A DNA stretch of 64,000 nt from Delphinapterus leucas (Eukaryota > Chordata > Mammalia > Artiodactyla > Monodontidae), in NCBI RefSeq assembly GCF_002288925.2, contig NW_022098063.1:1422445-1486444 (forward strand), given 5' to 3'. Made by a program: the position numbers and the translations under genes. Each line of letters starts with the position of its first letter. Within the stretch, counting starts at the first letter, position 1. Positions 23,027 through 34,330 of this stretch are shown here, in pieces. Below the pieces are notes generated by a model, which did not search any database, was not told the DNA's origin, and worked only from the letters and a program-made list of their open reading frames with translations.

Positions 23027-23309
23027 GAAACTACTTATTTTATTTTTGTATCCCTTTTTTAGATTCCACATATAAGAAATATCATATAACATTTGTCTTT
23101 CTCTTTCTGACTTACTTCACTTAGTATGATAATCTCCAGGTCCATCCATGTTGCTGCAAATGCCATTATATCATTCTTTTATATGGCTGAGTAATATTCC
23201 ATTGTGTGTGTATATATACATACATACATATATATATATACTGAAACTAACACAACATTGTAAATAAACTCTACTCCAATAAAATAACAAAAAAAGAAAG
23301 AAACCTACT
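23027..23309 (+). mobile_element. Small twin-primed (inverted) L1
   Basis: Two L1 pieces meet in opposite orientation. 23036-23222 is reversed ORF2 end and 3' UTR ('ctaggtccatccatgttgc'-type block at 23138, 'gagtaatattccattgtg' at 23187). 23241-23300 is the forward cetartiodactyl L1 3' end ('ctgaaactaacacaacattg', then an A-rich tail). Possible duplications 'gaaactact' (23027-23035) and 'gaaacctact' (23300-23309) flank the whole. This is the arrangement left by twin priming. A (TG)n/(TA)n tract (23205-23240) lies at the junction. Confidence 0.7.
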
Positions 23310-24540
23310 AACTTCAAAAATCCCTTTCAACTTGTTCTGTAGTCTAGTTCTTTGACTGTAAATTTTCTAGTTTATTGATTCTATGGACTCTATTTTGTTT
23401 TATTAATATGTAGTTTTCTTCCATAGGTATACTCTGGAGAATTTCCTCATTCCCTTTTCCGGTGACCCCATAGGTTTCATCAGATCTGAACCAGTATTTA
23501 GGTTTGTTTCTCAGTTTAAGGGCTCTGTAACTGAAGGGTGGGGTCAATTTACACCGCCCCACCTGCCACTGCCTTCCTGTGCCCCACCCCCAACATTGCT
23601 CACTGCTTGTCCTATGGTTCTTATTTGGTGTGGGTAGGGCATTCTCTTTTTCCACACATGTTCACACATATTTACACATGTTTCAAGCTGCTAGAACTTG
23701 GTGGCTGAAAAAAAAATTTCAAGTCACCATTCACTTAAGTAATAGCCATTTCCTAGACCCCAGTTTTATACAGGGAGCCAAGTGCTATTTCCCTGACTTG
23801 AGAAATAAGATCTTCTCAACCTGTTGTCTTTCAAGATTGGCTTAAAACTTCAGCCCCTAGGGTATATATCTAGTCCCCTTTCTCCATGGTTCGCATAGCT
23901 TCGGTCCTTGCTGGGTTTCTGATACATGGATATTTTCCTCCTTTACCTTCAAGCTTGTTTGTATATTTCCCCCAAACAGCCTTAATTGAGAAGAGATGGA
24001 TATACCTGTGTTAGCTCAATTCATCATCTTGACTGGTAATCCCAGAAACTATTATCTTCTGGGAAAACAAACCAAAACTTTTAAAGTGAAGCTTAAGTGC
24101 CTAATGACTACTACTGAAGTTTTCGGCCATCCTTTGGAGTGAATGTCTTTATGATTCTTTGTTGTAGCTGTTCTTTTTACAATTACTATCTCTGTGGTGT
24201 TCAGTCCAGTAGTTTAAAAAAGGAAGATTTCTCTAGTTGCTCCAGTCAGTTTTCCTGCTAGGTGAAAATAGAATATTGGAACAGAGTTCCTTTCTTTAGT
24301 TCCCATTTCTGTTCTCTTTAAGGGACCTTCTGGACAGGTACAGGTACCCTCACTAATTAGTTAACTTTTTGTGCTTTGAATTTTAGTGAGACTCAGGCAT
24401 ATCAAGAGCAAGTCTGAATAATCACTAGATCATTTAGGAGGAACCTCCTTTGTCAAACAATTTCTTTTTAATTTTTGTCTTGTAGATTAGAAGTGTAACT
24501 GAAAATATAGTTACACCCTCATAACTGATAATATATTTAC
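23310..24540 (-). other. Unclassified; possibly continuation of an ancient L1 5' region
   Basis: Begins with 'ctagtttattgattctatgg', a phrase seen in reversed L1M 5' regions, and may continue the decayed element at 22251-23026 around the twin-primed insertion. Frames at 23344-23655 (minus, 103 codons) and 23579-23845 (plus, 88 codons) have no recognisable domain. Confidence 0.3.
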
Positions 24541-24554
24541 ACCCTCCAATACCA

Positions 24555-24644
24555 CTGTGGGTATTGCAGTGAGTACTGAGATACAACAGTGAATGAAACA
24601 AAACACACCCAGTACCTTCATGGTGTTTACACCATGTAATGAAA
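24555..24644 (-). mobile_element. L2 LINE, first piece of a split copy
   Basis: 'gtgagtactgagatacaaca', 'gaatgaaacaaaacacaccc' and 'ccttcatggtgtttacacc' follow the reversed L2 terminus. It is interrupted by a DNA transposon and resumes near 24890. Confidence 0.65.
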
Positions 24645-24818
24645 GGATGAGCAAACTATGGCTGAAAGATGTTGGAACAGAGCCACACCCATTTGTTTAC
24701 TTATTGTCTATGGATGCTTTCTCTCTCAAGGGCAAAGTTTAATAGTTGAAACAAAGACCATATGCCCAGCAAAGCCTAATATATTTACTCACAAGTCACT
24801 TATAGAAAAGGTATAACA
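24645..24818 (+). mobile_element. hAT-like DNA transposon fragment inside L2
   Basis: Contains 'gatgttggaacagagccaca', 'cccatttgtttacttattgt', 'ctatggatgctttc', 'agaccatatgcccagcaaag' and 'cctaatatatttac', in the order found in a common non-autonomous hAT-type mammalian element. The 5' part of that element is missing. No transposase is present. Confidence 0.55.
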
Positions 24819-24889
24819 GAAGACAGACACCTTAAGCACTTAAATTCAAAAATTCAACTAAGTAGGGTCTCTGAGAAGCAAGAATAGAA

Positions 24890-25129
24890 GGTCTCAGAGT
24901 GTAATCATGGGAGGTATTTCTTGTCTGAGGGAATAGCTTTTGGTTTAATGGGCATTTAGGAATGTGTAAGTCTTACAAGTTAAGGGAAGGAGAGAGAAAA
25001 TGTTCACTAGAGCATTTGGGGCAAAGAGACAGCACATGCAAAGGGTCAGCTTAGCACAATACAGGAACAGGAAGAAGGATCCTGTATCTGAAGTAGAGAA
25101 AGTTAGAATGGCACAAAATGAGGGCCAGA
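24890..25129 (-). mobile_element. L2 LINE, second piece of the split copy
   Basis: 'agagcatttggggcaaagag', 'catgcaaagggtcagc' and 'gagggccaga' continue the L2 sequence up to the LTR insertion. Confidence 0.55.
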
Positions 25130-25637
25130 TGACACAAAGGTTATTAGTTTTGATGAAACAAAATTATTTTTAAGGCAGGACAAGAAAATTTTTAAACATA
25201 AAATTCTCTCTGCCCATTTGAGCCACTACACCCTCCCCTTTAGTGTGCATTGTGTATCTGTGTTATACATTAACTAGAGCCCCTTGGAAGATACAGGAAT
25301 GCCTACTCAAAACCAAAAACAATTTCCTCCTGAAGCCAGCAAGGTAACTCCTAAGGAGAAAACATTCCTTTCTCAATCCTCTTCCTTTCTCAATTCTCTA
25401 AGGGGTCTGGATGACCCACTACTCACCTTGTTGGATTATGTAAACTGTCAGTATGTTACTTTGATGTATAACCCTTTGTCTCAAAAACTTATATTACTGT
25501 TCTTTGACTTCTAGTGGATGGAGCAGTCCTCAGTGCTTTCTGAAAGACTGTTTTCCAGGTTATAATCCTCAGGTTGGCTCAAATAAGATTTTCCATTTCT
25601 TTCTTACATTGACTGTCAATTAATTTTTCCATCAACA
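25130..25637 (+). mobile_element. Solo LTR, copy 2 of the family at 1.4 kb, inserted in L2
   Basis: About 508 bp, starting TG and ending CA. Shares with the reverse complement of 1402-1791: 'gatgaaa.aaaatt', 'gcccatttg', 'ccctttagtgt', 'aaactgtca', 'tcaaaaacttatat' and 'ggttataatcctcag'. The polyadenylation signal is mutated here to aataag. L2 sequence resumes on the far side with 'ttaggcattttcttaggaac', so the LTR split an older L2. The 76-codon frame at 25284-25514 is inside the LTR and is not a gene. Confidence 0.62.
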
Positions 25638-26030
25638 GGTTTTGTTAGTGTTTTAGGCATTTTCTTAGGAACAATAGAAGCTATTGAAGGCTTTTCAAGC
25701 AAAAAGGGACAGTTATTATAATTTTCCACATGAAACTGAGTGGTGACCTGGACTTTGGTAATGAGCGAGAAGATGGTATAGTGGATGGATTTAATTTGAT
25801 GTGGGTGTTTTGGGAAATGGAGAAATCACTATGACTCTCAGGTTTCCACTTCAGAGACTGTCATTTAATAAGATAGTGGACACAGGGAGAGGGCCAGGGT
25901 GGGGTGGGAGAACTCATGAATTAAATTTTAAGGGTACATTGACTTTGAGGTATGTGTTGAATCAGCAGCTGGCTATGCTGGTCTGGAGCCAAGAAGAGAG
26001 ACCGTTATGGGTATGCAAGTGGTCATTTTA
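25638..26030 (-). mobile_element. L2 LINE, third piece of the split copy
   Basis: 'agaagctattgaaggctttt', 'aagatggtatagtggatgg', 'ggtttccacttcagag' and 'gagccaagaagagagacc' continue toward the L2 5' side. The 76-codon plus frame at 25801-26031 is a chance frame. Confidence 0.55.
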
Positions 26031-26769
26031 AGCTAGTTTATTTTTTCGCCCAGAATGAACAAAAACAACAGAAAAGACCTGATGCTATATTTCTGACTAT
26101 TTGTAGGTTATTTGAGAAACCTCTGTGATGTTGGCTACTCTTGGGCTTTAATTGTGAAGAGCCCTTGTATGGAAACCTTGTTTGCTGCAGCAAACATTCT
26201 GTACCTTTGGTCAGGGAAACATCTATTGAGCTTTTATGTCTATTTCTCTGGGCTAAGTAGGCAATAAAAAAATAGCCCAGGGCTGGGCGTACAGAAATAT
26301 AGAGTCATCATAGGACCCCCTGTGTGTTACAAATTCCTCAAAAGCATAACATTCTCACAAAAGTTACATCTGGACTCCTCAAATTGGGTAAAATCATATG
26401 TGTTCAAAATGTGATCAGAGTAGGACTTATGATAGAAACTCAAAGATATTCTACATATAGGACCTTTGTGGTAATAAATTTCTTCTGTTCTGGTTAATGT
26501 CCTTTTAGGTACAATTTTTGAACCAAGACTTTGCTAGGTGGACTAGTTTGTGGGCAGATAAACTTACCTACTTCCGAATCCCTTTCCCACCAGACTGATA
26601 GCTTATCATTTAATCAAAGGATATAACTTCTGGGATGAGAAAGTATATTTCTAATAATAGCAAATATTAATCTATGTGTGCTTATATACTTCTTTAACTA
26701 TACGTTTATATATCCAGTAATAAAAAATTGATTCCAAGTGCCAGTGCTCAAGAAAATTTATTTTATCAT
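26031..26769. other. Unclassified non-coding stretch
   Basis: No gene or named repeat. Confidence 0.4.
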
Positions 26770-26788
26770 TAATATGATTGTTTTTGTT

Positions 26789-27001
26789 TGTTTGTTTGTT
26801 TGTTTTTTTGCGGTACGCGGGCCTCTCACTGTTGTGGCCTCCCCCGTTGCGGAGCACAGGCTCCGAACACGCAGGCTCAGCGGCCATGGCTCACGGGCCC
26901 AGCCGCTCCGCGGCATGGGGGGTCTTCCCGGACCGGGGCACGAGCCCGCATCCCCTGAATCGGCAGGCGGACTCTCAACCACTGCGCCACCAGGGAAGCC
27001 C
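26789..27001 (-). mobile_element. CHR-type SINE with perfect 19-bp target-site duplication
   Basis: Reversed tail rich in tttg units (26789-26809), then 'cggtacgcgggcctctcac' and a full body with the reversed head ending at 27001. 'taatatgattgtttttgtt' occurs at 26770-26788 and 27002-27020. It stands head to head with the SINE at 27292. Confidence 0.95.
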
Positions 27002-27291
27002 TAATATGATTGTTTTTGTTGTGTGATTTGTTTAGCATTGTTTGCATAAATTAAGGAAATTTATACAGTATCCCCAGGCAGCAATCAAATACAAATCTAA
27101 CAAGTAGGAAAATGTTGGCAGGCTAATTTTTCGGTGTTTTGTTGATCTTGTACTGTTAAAAACACACTTTCACTCTCAGGACTATGGGAGATGTTTAGAA
27201 ATGGCCCTGAAGTCCCAAAATCCTCAATAAAGTTGCCCTGCCTAGATTGAAATATCTGCAGTGGTAGACAGGGATAAAATAGTTTCTACCT

Positions 27292-27502
27292 GGGCTTCCC
27301 TGGTGGCGCAGTGGTTGAGAGTCCGCCTGCCGATGCAGGGGACGCGGGTTCGTGCCCTGGTCCGGGAGGATCCCACGTGCCGCGGAGCGGCTGGGCCCGT
27401 GAGCCATGGCCGCTGAGCCTGCGCGTCCGGAGCCTGTGCTCCGCAGTGGGAGAGGCCACAACAGTGAGAAGCCCCCGTACCGGAAAAAAAAAAAAAAAAA
27501 AA
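27292..27502 (+). mobile_element. CHR-type SINE, forward copy
   Basis: Head 'gggcttccctggtggcgcag' at 27292 with a B-box-like 'gggttcgtgccc', full body, and an A tail at 27484-27502. Target-site duplication 'agtttctacc' at 27281-27290 and 27503-27512. The only forward copy among the seven typical CHR SINEs. Confidence 0.95.
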
Positions 27503-27512
27503 AGTTTCTACC

Positions 27513-29254
27513 TTATGATCACTGATGGCAACATTAAGTAAGGAAGTTAACATCTTAAACCTGAGGCTGGAAAATAAGTTAGGTTATTCTACAACTAATG
27601 GCGAGGAAGTGACAAAATTCTGTTAAAGGGAAAAGAATGGGGCATATTAACTGCACTTTTAAATCAGTGTTCATCTGAACAAAAGTGCAGCCAATATGTT
27701 TATAAATTACTTGTAAAAAAAGATAAGATGAGGTAAGATCTGTTACTTGTGCAGATGGGATATTAGGGTGTAGTAATATTGCAGTAAGTTGGAACATTTT
27801 AAATATATGGTATAAAAGTAACTGGTTATAAGATATATATATATATATATAACATTTTTGAATTTAAAAGACTAAAAAACATAAGTCATGATATAATCTA
27901 TTAGAGGGAAATAGCAGGTGTGTGCAGTATTGCTTCAAGCTTAACACTGATGGTTTGGAGGTTTAATCAAAATGAATTAACTTCCACAAAAGTGACCCTA
28001 AGGTAGATTGTTCATTATCATTCTCAATTAGTCCTCCGTTTTTCTCATGTCTAATGGTCAAATTTGAATACATGCAGGCGGGGACAGCTGTGGGTGATTC
28101 CTTTCCAAGCTACTCAGTTCAATTCTTGCCAAGATTTCCCTAGTGTCAATTGCAATGTCAATTGTAATTGTTAGTGTTTTCAGAAGAGTGCTTGAAGATT
28201 AAGCACTATTTTCCAAATGAAGATTTTAAATCCTATAATTGAATGTTTTGTGTTTGTTTGAATCAGCTATTTCTTTTTTCTAAGTTTGTACCATCATTTT
28301 AGAAAATAGACCCAAATTTTAGCAGTGGTGCCCTCTGGGTTGCAGGATTATAGCAGTAATTTTATTTTTTTTCTGTGTTTTGTAAACTTTCAAAATTATT
28401 TGCATTATATTAGAAAAACTATTGTGTTATTAAAGTAAGACATATGAATGGTTAAAAATTAAGATGATGCTAAAGGGCTGATAATTAAAAATAGTAGCCT
28501 CTGCTCCACACTTCCCCACTCCACATTGCTATCCTCAAAGTCTTCATTCCCAACACATTTGTCTATTTGTTCTATTTACATCCATATTTAAAACATGAAA
28601 ATATATTTATACTGCTATTGAAAAACATTTCAGTTGCAGCTATTTTCTACTGATTGCTAAATATGAAAGATGAGGCTTTGGCATTATTACCATGACCTTC
28701 ACCCCACATTCCCCCACCCCACCACACACGCTCTCACCCTCTCATACTTTCCCTCCTTCCAGCCTGCCAGTGTGATTGTCTTTCATTTGTCTTGGTTAAA
28801 TGACTACACAGGGATTGCATTATGATGACTGTGTATACTGTCTCTGTCTGTATTGTTCAAAGCTCAATCCTCTAGTGTACCAGAATGTATTAACTGTCTT
28901 GTCATCTTTGGCTTATGCTTATTTCTACTTATCGCTAATTAATTCCTGAACTCTGTTAGAATGGTAAGCCTCTCACAGGGTGGGTCAGACATATCAGTTC
29001 AACTGTCAGTTTAGAGGGATGTCTTAGAGGGATGTTTACAGAGCATTTCTTTCTGCTCCAATTTGGACTGGACTCTTTCTTCTGTGGTGGGTTCTAAGCA
29101 TCCTGGCAATTTCCTTCACCAATTTTTTTTTTTCCTTTCGGTGATGGGGCCTATTTCCTGGTTCCTGTGACTTCCTTTTGCTTATTGCCTTGTTTCAGTA
29201 GAGCACATTCTCCAGTAACTTCCTTAAAAAAAGGTTGCACCACAGGTTAAACTT
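27513..29254. other. Unclassified non-coding stretch
   Basis: No gene supported. Contains an (AT)n tract at 27833-27850. Weak L2-like wording near 28870-28990 was not strong enough to call. Confidence 0.4.
27833..27850. repeat. (AT)n microsatellite
   Basis: About nine AT units. Confidence 0.9.
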
Positions 29255-29834
29255 TTTGTTACGTCAAATGCCTGAAAATGCCTTTATTTTACTTTTATGC
29301 TTGATTGATAGTCTAACTAGGTACAGAATTTAGACGATAAAATATTTCCTCTTGGAATTTTGTAGTATTACTTGTTTTTTACTTTTGAGTGAGAATTATG
29401 GTGTTTTGATTCCCAGTCTCTTATATGTGACCTAATTTTTCTTACGATAAACTGTTGTAGAATCCTGAATTTATTCTTGATATTTCTGAAAAATCAGCAT
29501 GGCGTGCCTTGCTGCTGGTAATTTTTACTTATTGTTCTGTGTGTTTATACATCACATTTGTTTTGAATTATTTTGAGGTTTTCAGTCCAGGGAATTTTTT
29601 TTGTTGTTATTTATTTAATAGTTTCCTCTCTGTATTTTCTCTGTTCTTTCTAGACTCATAATATTTGGATGTTTGACCTTCTGGACAGAACTGTTAATTC
29701 CTTGACTTTTCCCCCAATTTTGTACTTCAACTTTTCTGTTGATTTTTTGTTTTAATTTCTGATATTGCTTTTGTAACTTCCTAGATACTTCCCTTATTTT
29801 GAATGTTCTTTTTTGTAGATGTCTCTTATGTTTA
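29255..29834 (-). other. Unclassified; possible ancient L1 5'-region remnant
   Basis: 'gtctaactaggtacagaat', 'cttggaattttgtagtatt' and the layout of 29280-29560 resemble the decayed segment at 22251-23026. Weak support only. Confidence 0.28.
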
Positions 29835-30856
29835 AACTGAAATTTTTCATTGAGATAATTGTAGATTTATATGCAGTTGTAAGAAAAACTGCAGAGTTGT
29901 CATACACATTTCACTTGGTTCCCTCCAATGGTAATATTTTGTTGAACTATAGAATAATTTCACAGTTATGATATTAAGATTGATATAATCCACCCAGTGA
30001 ATTCAGATTTTCTCAGGTTTACTTGTACTTGTGTGGATGTGGATTTAGTTCTATAAGATTTTCTCACATGTATAGATTTGTGTATTTACCTCCACAGTAA
30101 AGTTCCTTCACTACAGGGATGCCTTGTGTTGCACTTTTATAACCAAACCTATCTCCCCCTACTTCTCTAACCTCCATTTCTAAAATTATATGAATATAGT
30201 TATACACTGTGTATCTTTTTGAGGCTGACTTTTTGCACTAAGAATAATGCCTTTGAGAGTCATTCAAGTTATTGTGTGTATCAATAGTTCATTCCTTTTA
30301 CTGCTTAGTAGTATCCAATGCTATGGCTCTACCACCATTTGCTTAACTATTCACCTGTTGAATGGCACCTGGTAAGATTCCATTTCTTGGCTATTACAAA
30401 TAGAGCTCCTATGAACATTCATGTGCAGCCTATTATGTAAATATGAGTTTTCATTTCTCTAGGATAAATACCTAAGAGTGTAATTGCTAGGTCATATGGT
30501 AATTGTTAATTTGCAAAGAACCTGCTAAGCTGTTTCTCAGAGTGTCTCTACTATCGTATATTTGGATCACTAACATGTGAGTGATCTGGTTTCTCTTCAG
30601 TCTTGCCAGAATTTGGGTTGTCACCATTTTTTAAATTTAGCCATTCTAATGGGTGTGCAGTGCAGTCTCAGTGTGGTTTTCGTTTCATATTTTCCCGATG
30701 ACTATGAAGTGGAACATCTTTTTATGGCTTGTTGGCAATCTGTGTATCTTCTTCATTGAAATATCTCTTTATGTCTTTTGCCCACTTCATAATTGGATTG
30801 TTTGTTTTCTTTCTTAGAGCTTTGAGGATTCCTTATATAATCTAAATACTACTCCT
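29835..30856 (-). mobile_element. Old L1 (L1M) 3' UTR and ORF2 end, outer part
   Basis: A long collinear reversed L1: 'gagataattgtagatttata', 'tcatacacatttcacttgg', 'tgttgcacttttataacca', 'tcccatttcttggctattac'-type block at 30378, 'gctaggtcatatggtaattg', 'gccattctaatgggtgtgc' and 'tcttttgcccacttcataat'. It is split by a CHR SINE at 30856-31072 and continues to 31640. Frames here are remnants only. Confidence 0.8.
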
Positions 30857-31072
30857 TTTTTTTTTTTTTTTTTTTTTTTTGCGGTACGCGGGCCTCTCAT
30901 TGTTGTGGCCTCTCCCGTTGTGGGGCACAGGCTCCGGACACGCAGGCTCAGTGGCCATGGTTCATGGGCCCAGCCGCTCCGCGGCATGTGGGATCTTCCC
31001 GGACTGGGGCATGAACCCGTGTCCCCTGCATGGGCAGGCGGACTCTCAACCGCTGCACCACCAGGGAAGCCC
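30856..31072 (-). mobile_element. CHR-type SINE nested in L1
   Basis: Reversed A tail 30856-30880, then 'gcggtacgcgggcctctcat' and a full body ending with the reversed head at 31072. Target-site duplication 'actactccttttt' at 30848-30860 and 31073-31085. Some CpGs have decayed (ctcat, tggtt, gactgg), so it may be a little older than the 26.8-kb and 11.9-kb copies. Confidence 0.94.
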
Positions 31073-31645
31073 ACTACTCCTTTTTGGATATGTGGTTTGT
31101 AAAAATTTTCTCCCAGTTTATAATTTATCTCTTTATGTGGACTTCCAAAGTGCAAATGATGAAGTCTAATTTGTCAGATTTTCTTTTTATGGATTATAAT
31201 TTTGGTGTCAAGTCTAAGAACTCCTTGCCTAGCCCTAGATCTTGAAGATTTTCTTCTATAAGTTTAAAAAATATTGTATGTTTTAAGTTTGTAATCCATT
31301 TTGAGTTTTGAATAAAGTGTGAAGTTTAGGTCAGTGTTTGTATTTTTGCCTATGGATGTGCAGTTGTTCCTATGGATGTGCAGTTGTTCAGCAGCATTTG
31401 GTAAAAAAGGTTATTCTTCCTCTATTGAATGGCTATTCTACTTTTGTAGAAAATGAGTTTGGCACATTTGTGTGGGACTATTTCTTGTTTCTGTATTGGT
31501 TCCTTTCACCTACATGTCTATCCCTTTGCCAATACTACTATTCTATATAGTACTATATGGTTACTATAGCTATATAGTAAGCCTTAATATTGGGTGGATA
31601 CATGGGATTTTTTATTACTATCTTATAAAGCCTTGAGATCTGGAG
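31073..31645 (-). mobile_element. Old L1 (L1M), inner part after the nested SINE
   Basis: Resumes 'ggatatgtggtttgtaaaaa', then 'aactccttgcctagcccta', 'gtaatccattttgagttttg' and 'cctctattgaatggctattc', in the reversed ORF2 order. Includes a local 20-bp duplication at 31349-31388. Confidence 0.8.
31349..31388. repeat. 20-bp tandem duplication inside L1
   Basis: Two identical copies of 'cctatggatgtgcagttgtt' (31349-31368 and 31369-31388). Related L1 sequence has this segment once, so the duplication arose after insertion. Confidence 0.93.
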
Positions 31646-31842
31646 TAAAAAAGTTAAGATCTATATAGGATCTCAATAAGAATAAAGGTTAGGAGTTAGA
31701 AAATCTGGATACAAGGAGGGATTTAGGTTTGTAACTAACTAGCAGTGTGTTGGACTTAGTAGTAGTAGTAAGTAAAATAAACTGTCAATAAAGATGAGAT
31801 ATCTTTTATACACTCCTTATTATGAGTCAGGATTTAAAACTA
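31646..31842. other. Unclassified short stretch
   Basis: Between two old L1 fragments; a short (AGT)n run occurs at 31759-31772. Confidence 0.4.
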
Positions 31843-32330
31843 TAACCACATTGATTTTTTGGTATTTTTACTGTAGTAAAATATGCATAAAATTTAACAT
31901 TTTAACTGTTTTTTAAGTGTACAATTCATTGACATTAGTACATTCACTATGTTGTAAAACCAGTGCCACTATCCATTTCCAGAATTTTTTTTATTATCCC
32001 AGGCAGAAACTCTGTATTCATTAAGTAATAACTCCCCATTTCCCCCATCCCCTCAGTCCCTAATAATGACAATTGTACTTTCTGTCTCTATGAATTTGTC
32101 TGTTCTGGATACCTCATATAAGTAGAGTCATATAATATTTGTACTTTCGTGTCTGACTTATTTTACTTAGAAGAATGTTTTCAAGATTGATCCATATTGA
32201 GCATGTACTAGAATTTCATTCCTTTTTATGGCTGAATAATATTCCATTGTGTGTGTGTACCACATTTTGCTTATCTCTTCTTCTGTTGATGGCCATTTGG
32301 GTGGTTTCCACCTTTTGGCTATTTATATGC
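31843..32330 (-). mobile_element. Old L1 (L1MA/L1MB-like) 3' UTR and ORF2 end
   Basis: Reversed order: 'tttaagtgtacaattcattg', 'agtaataactccccatttcc', 'tttctgtctctatgaatttg', 'gataatattccattgtg'-type word at 32232 and 'tgttgatggccatttgggtg'. A separate element from 29835-31645, because the same 3' UTR region is present again. Confidence 0.8.
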
Positions 32331-34045
32331 ATTAAAAACTCTCCAAACCCCCACTTTAACCAGGGGAGCTCCATCTTTAAGTGATTTACATTTTGCCTGA
32401 ACAAAAGATTCTGTTTCTAAAATCAATCTGAAACGAGATACTTTAAATGAAATGAATATTCTATCATCTCTCAAATTTGAAATTTCTGACAATATCTATT
32501 TTGATAAGAAGCATATGTGTTAAAATTTGCAAGGTGATTGAATAACTTAGGATAAAAAAAGGGATGTGATTTTCTAATTAAGTTGGGGGATCTCTGTATG
32601 GAAAAGTTGTGAAATATATTCTCAAAGAATACTCAGTCTTCTATCTTGCGCATCTTTCTATCTCCACCTTTTATTGTCTTTCAGTGTTTTTACAATGATA
32701 TTTGTGGAAAACTAATAATAATGCAAATAATTTTGTTCATAGAAATATAAGTCAGTCTTGTCTGATGGAATGCAATTGATCATTAACCCATGGAAGGACA
32801 GTCTTGCATATTTTTATTAATGTGTTTCAGAATTTTGATTGACCTATATAAATGAGGTCAACATTTTATTGGTAGTAACATCTTGCTGAATCCCACATTA
32901 ATGAATAAATTAAAATGTTTATAAGTGTTCATTATATATTTGTATGAGTCATGACATTACCATTTTGGGGAAAATAATCATTTAACAACATATTGATCTG
33001 GGCTTATAAAACCACTCACAGAACCACAGAATTCTGGAGTTGCATGAGCAGACTCCAGAGGTCATGACTTGCCTCCATACTTCTCACATTGCGCAGGCTG
33101 CATCAGCTCCACTAACAAGCTCAGAGTCATCCAGCATGGGATTTACAGATTTGGAGGCAATTCCAAGGCTCAAATTAGGTCTCAGTCTTAAAGCAAGTAA
33201 ACTCTGGCTTGAACTAGAGTTTTACATGTTAGTGGAAAATACAGAAATTTTATAAATCTAAGCAGAGAATTTTGGAATAGACAGAAAATGCATTCTGCTG
33301 ATAGAGAACTGTGTGAACACATTGACCCAACCCAAGCACCAATCTGCCTCCACTTTCATAAACTTTTACCTTGAGAAGGTTGAAATAACTTTGTGACTTT
33401 ATTTCTATTATGTTATTCATGTAGTTGCTTCTGTGATATGTAAATATTGGCATCCTCAACATTTTAGGCTAATTATATGTTGAGGTGAGTATATTCAAAA
33501 TGGGCTGCATTGATAAATCTAAAATATTTAAGTTTATTCTTTAGTTTTTCTTTATAAATAACCAGGAAGGGTGTTAAAGATTAAGAGTTGGAAGTGAACC
33601 TATCAACATGTATCAGGAGTCTTTAATTTGGAAAATTCACTTAGCGGTGAGGGAAACAAATGTATTTTCCAAGAAGGAAACAAAGGTCACAAACTTTACG
33701 TACTAGATCCTTTTCTTAATATATATATACCGTAGGTAGCCTAAGTGACATTTCAGTGCAAAGGGAAACTTGCTATTGTAATTTCATCATAGGTATTAGG
33801 CAGAGTACAAATATGAAGAGTGAAGAAAGTAAGTATGTTGTCATATGCTTCTAAATCACATTCGCGTTGTTCCTGTAAACGGTTTCTCACTCTCTGACAT
33901 ACAAAGTTGTTTACACAGTTTTTAAGAATAGTTCCTTTCCTTTCTGAATACTTATCCTGAGCACTCTCTCTCTCTCAATTTGAACCTAGAGGACTTATGC
34001 ATTTGCATCATTGATTCAGCATTCATAGCAACCATACGTTTGTTT
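32331..34045. other. Unclassified non-coding stretch
   Basis: No gene supported. A weak SINE- or MIR3-like word order near 33005-33200 was not strong enough to call. (AT)n of about 6 units near 33720. Confidence 0.4.
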
Positions 34046-34049
34046 CTAT

Positions 34050-34330
34050 ATTCACTCACTCATTCAACACCATTTACTGAGAACCTCTATGAACCAGGAT
34101 CTGAGCTGAGTATTATCATTAGACTTTGGTCTTGAGGGATGAAGAAAAGTTTTTCAGGTAAGAATACAAAGCCAAAAAGTTGGAACAGCATCTGCAAAGG
34201 CATGGGATGGTGAAAGGGCATGGTACTTCCCAGAAAAGTGTCAATACTTAGAGCATAAAGTCCTCGTAGTAGTTGGAATTGAGGTTGGAGACAGAGGTGT
34301 GGAAATCCTGCTTTGAAGGGGATTATACTA
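34050..34330 (-). mobile_element. L2 LINE fragment
   Basis: Reversed L2 terminus: 'cactcattcaacaccattta', 'ctgagaacctctatgaacca', 'tgcaaaggcatgggatggtg'. Degraded. Confidence 0.6.

Noticed and set aside
23344..23655. 103-codon minus frame
   Set aside because: No domain, and the region resembles decayed L1 5' sequence.
1402..25637. The two related LTRs as ends of one 24-kb provirus
   Set aside because: They are in opposite orientation and the sequence between them is ordinary desert with no retroviral genes.
27292..27350. tRNA-like head of a SINE with a B-box word
   Set aside because: It is the tRNA-derived promoter region of a SINE; no complete cloverleaf or anticodon context for a functional tRNA gene. 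The same holds for the other CHR copies.
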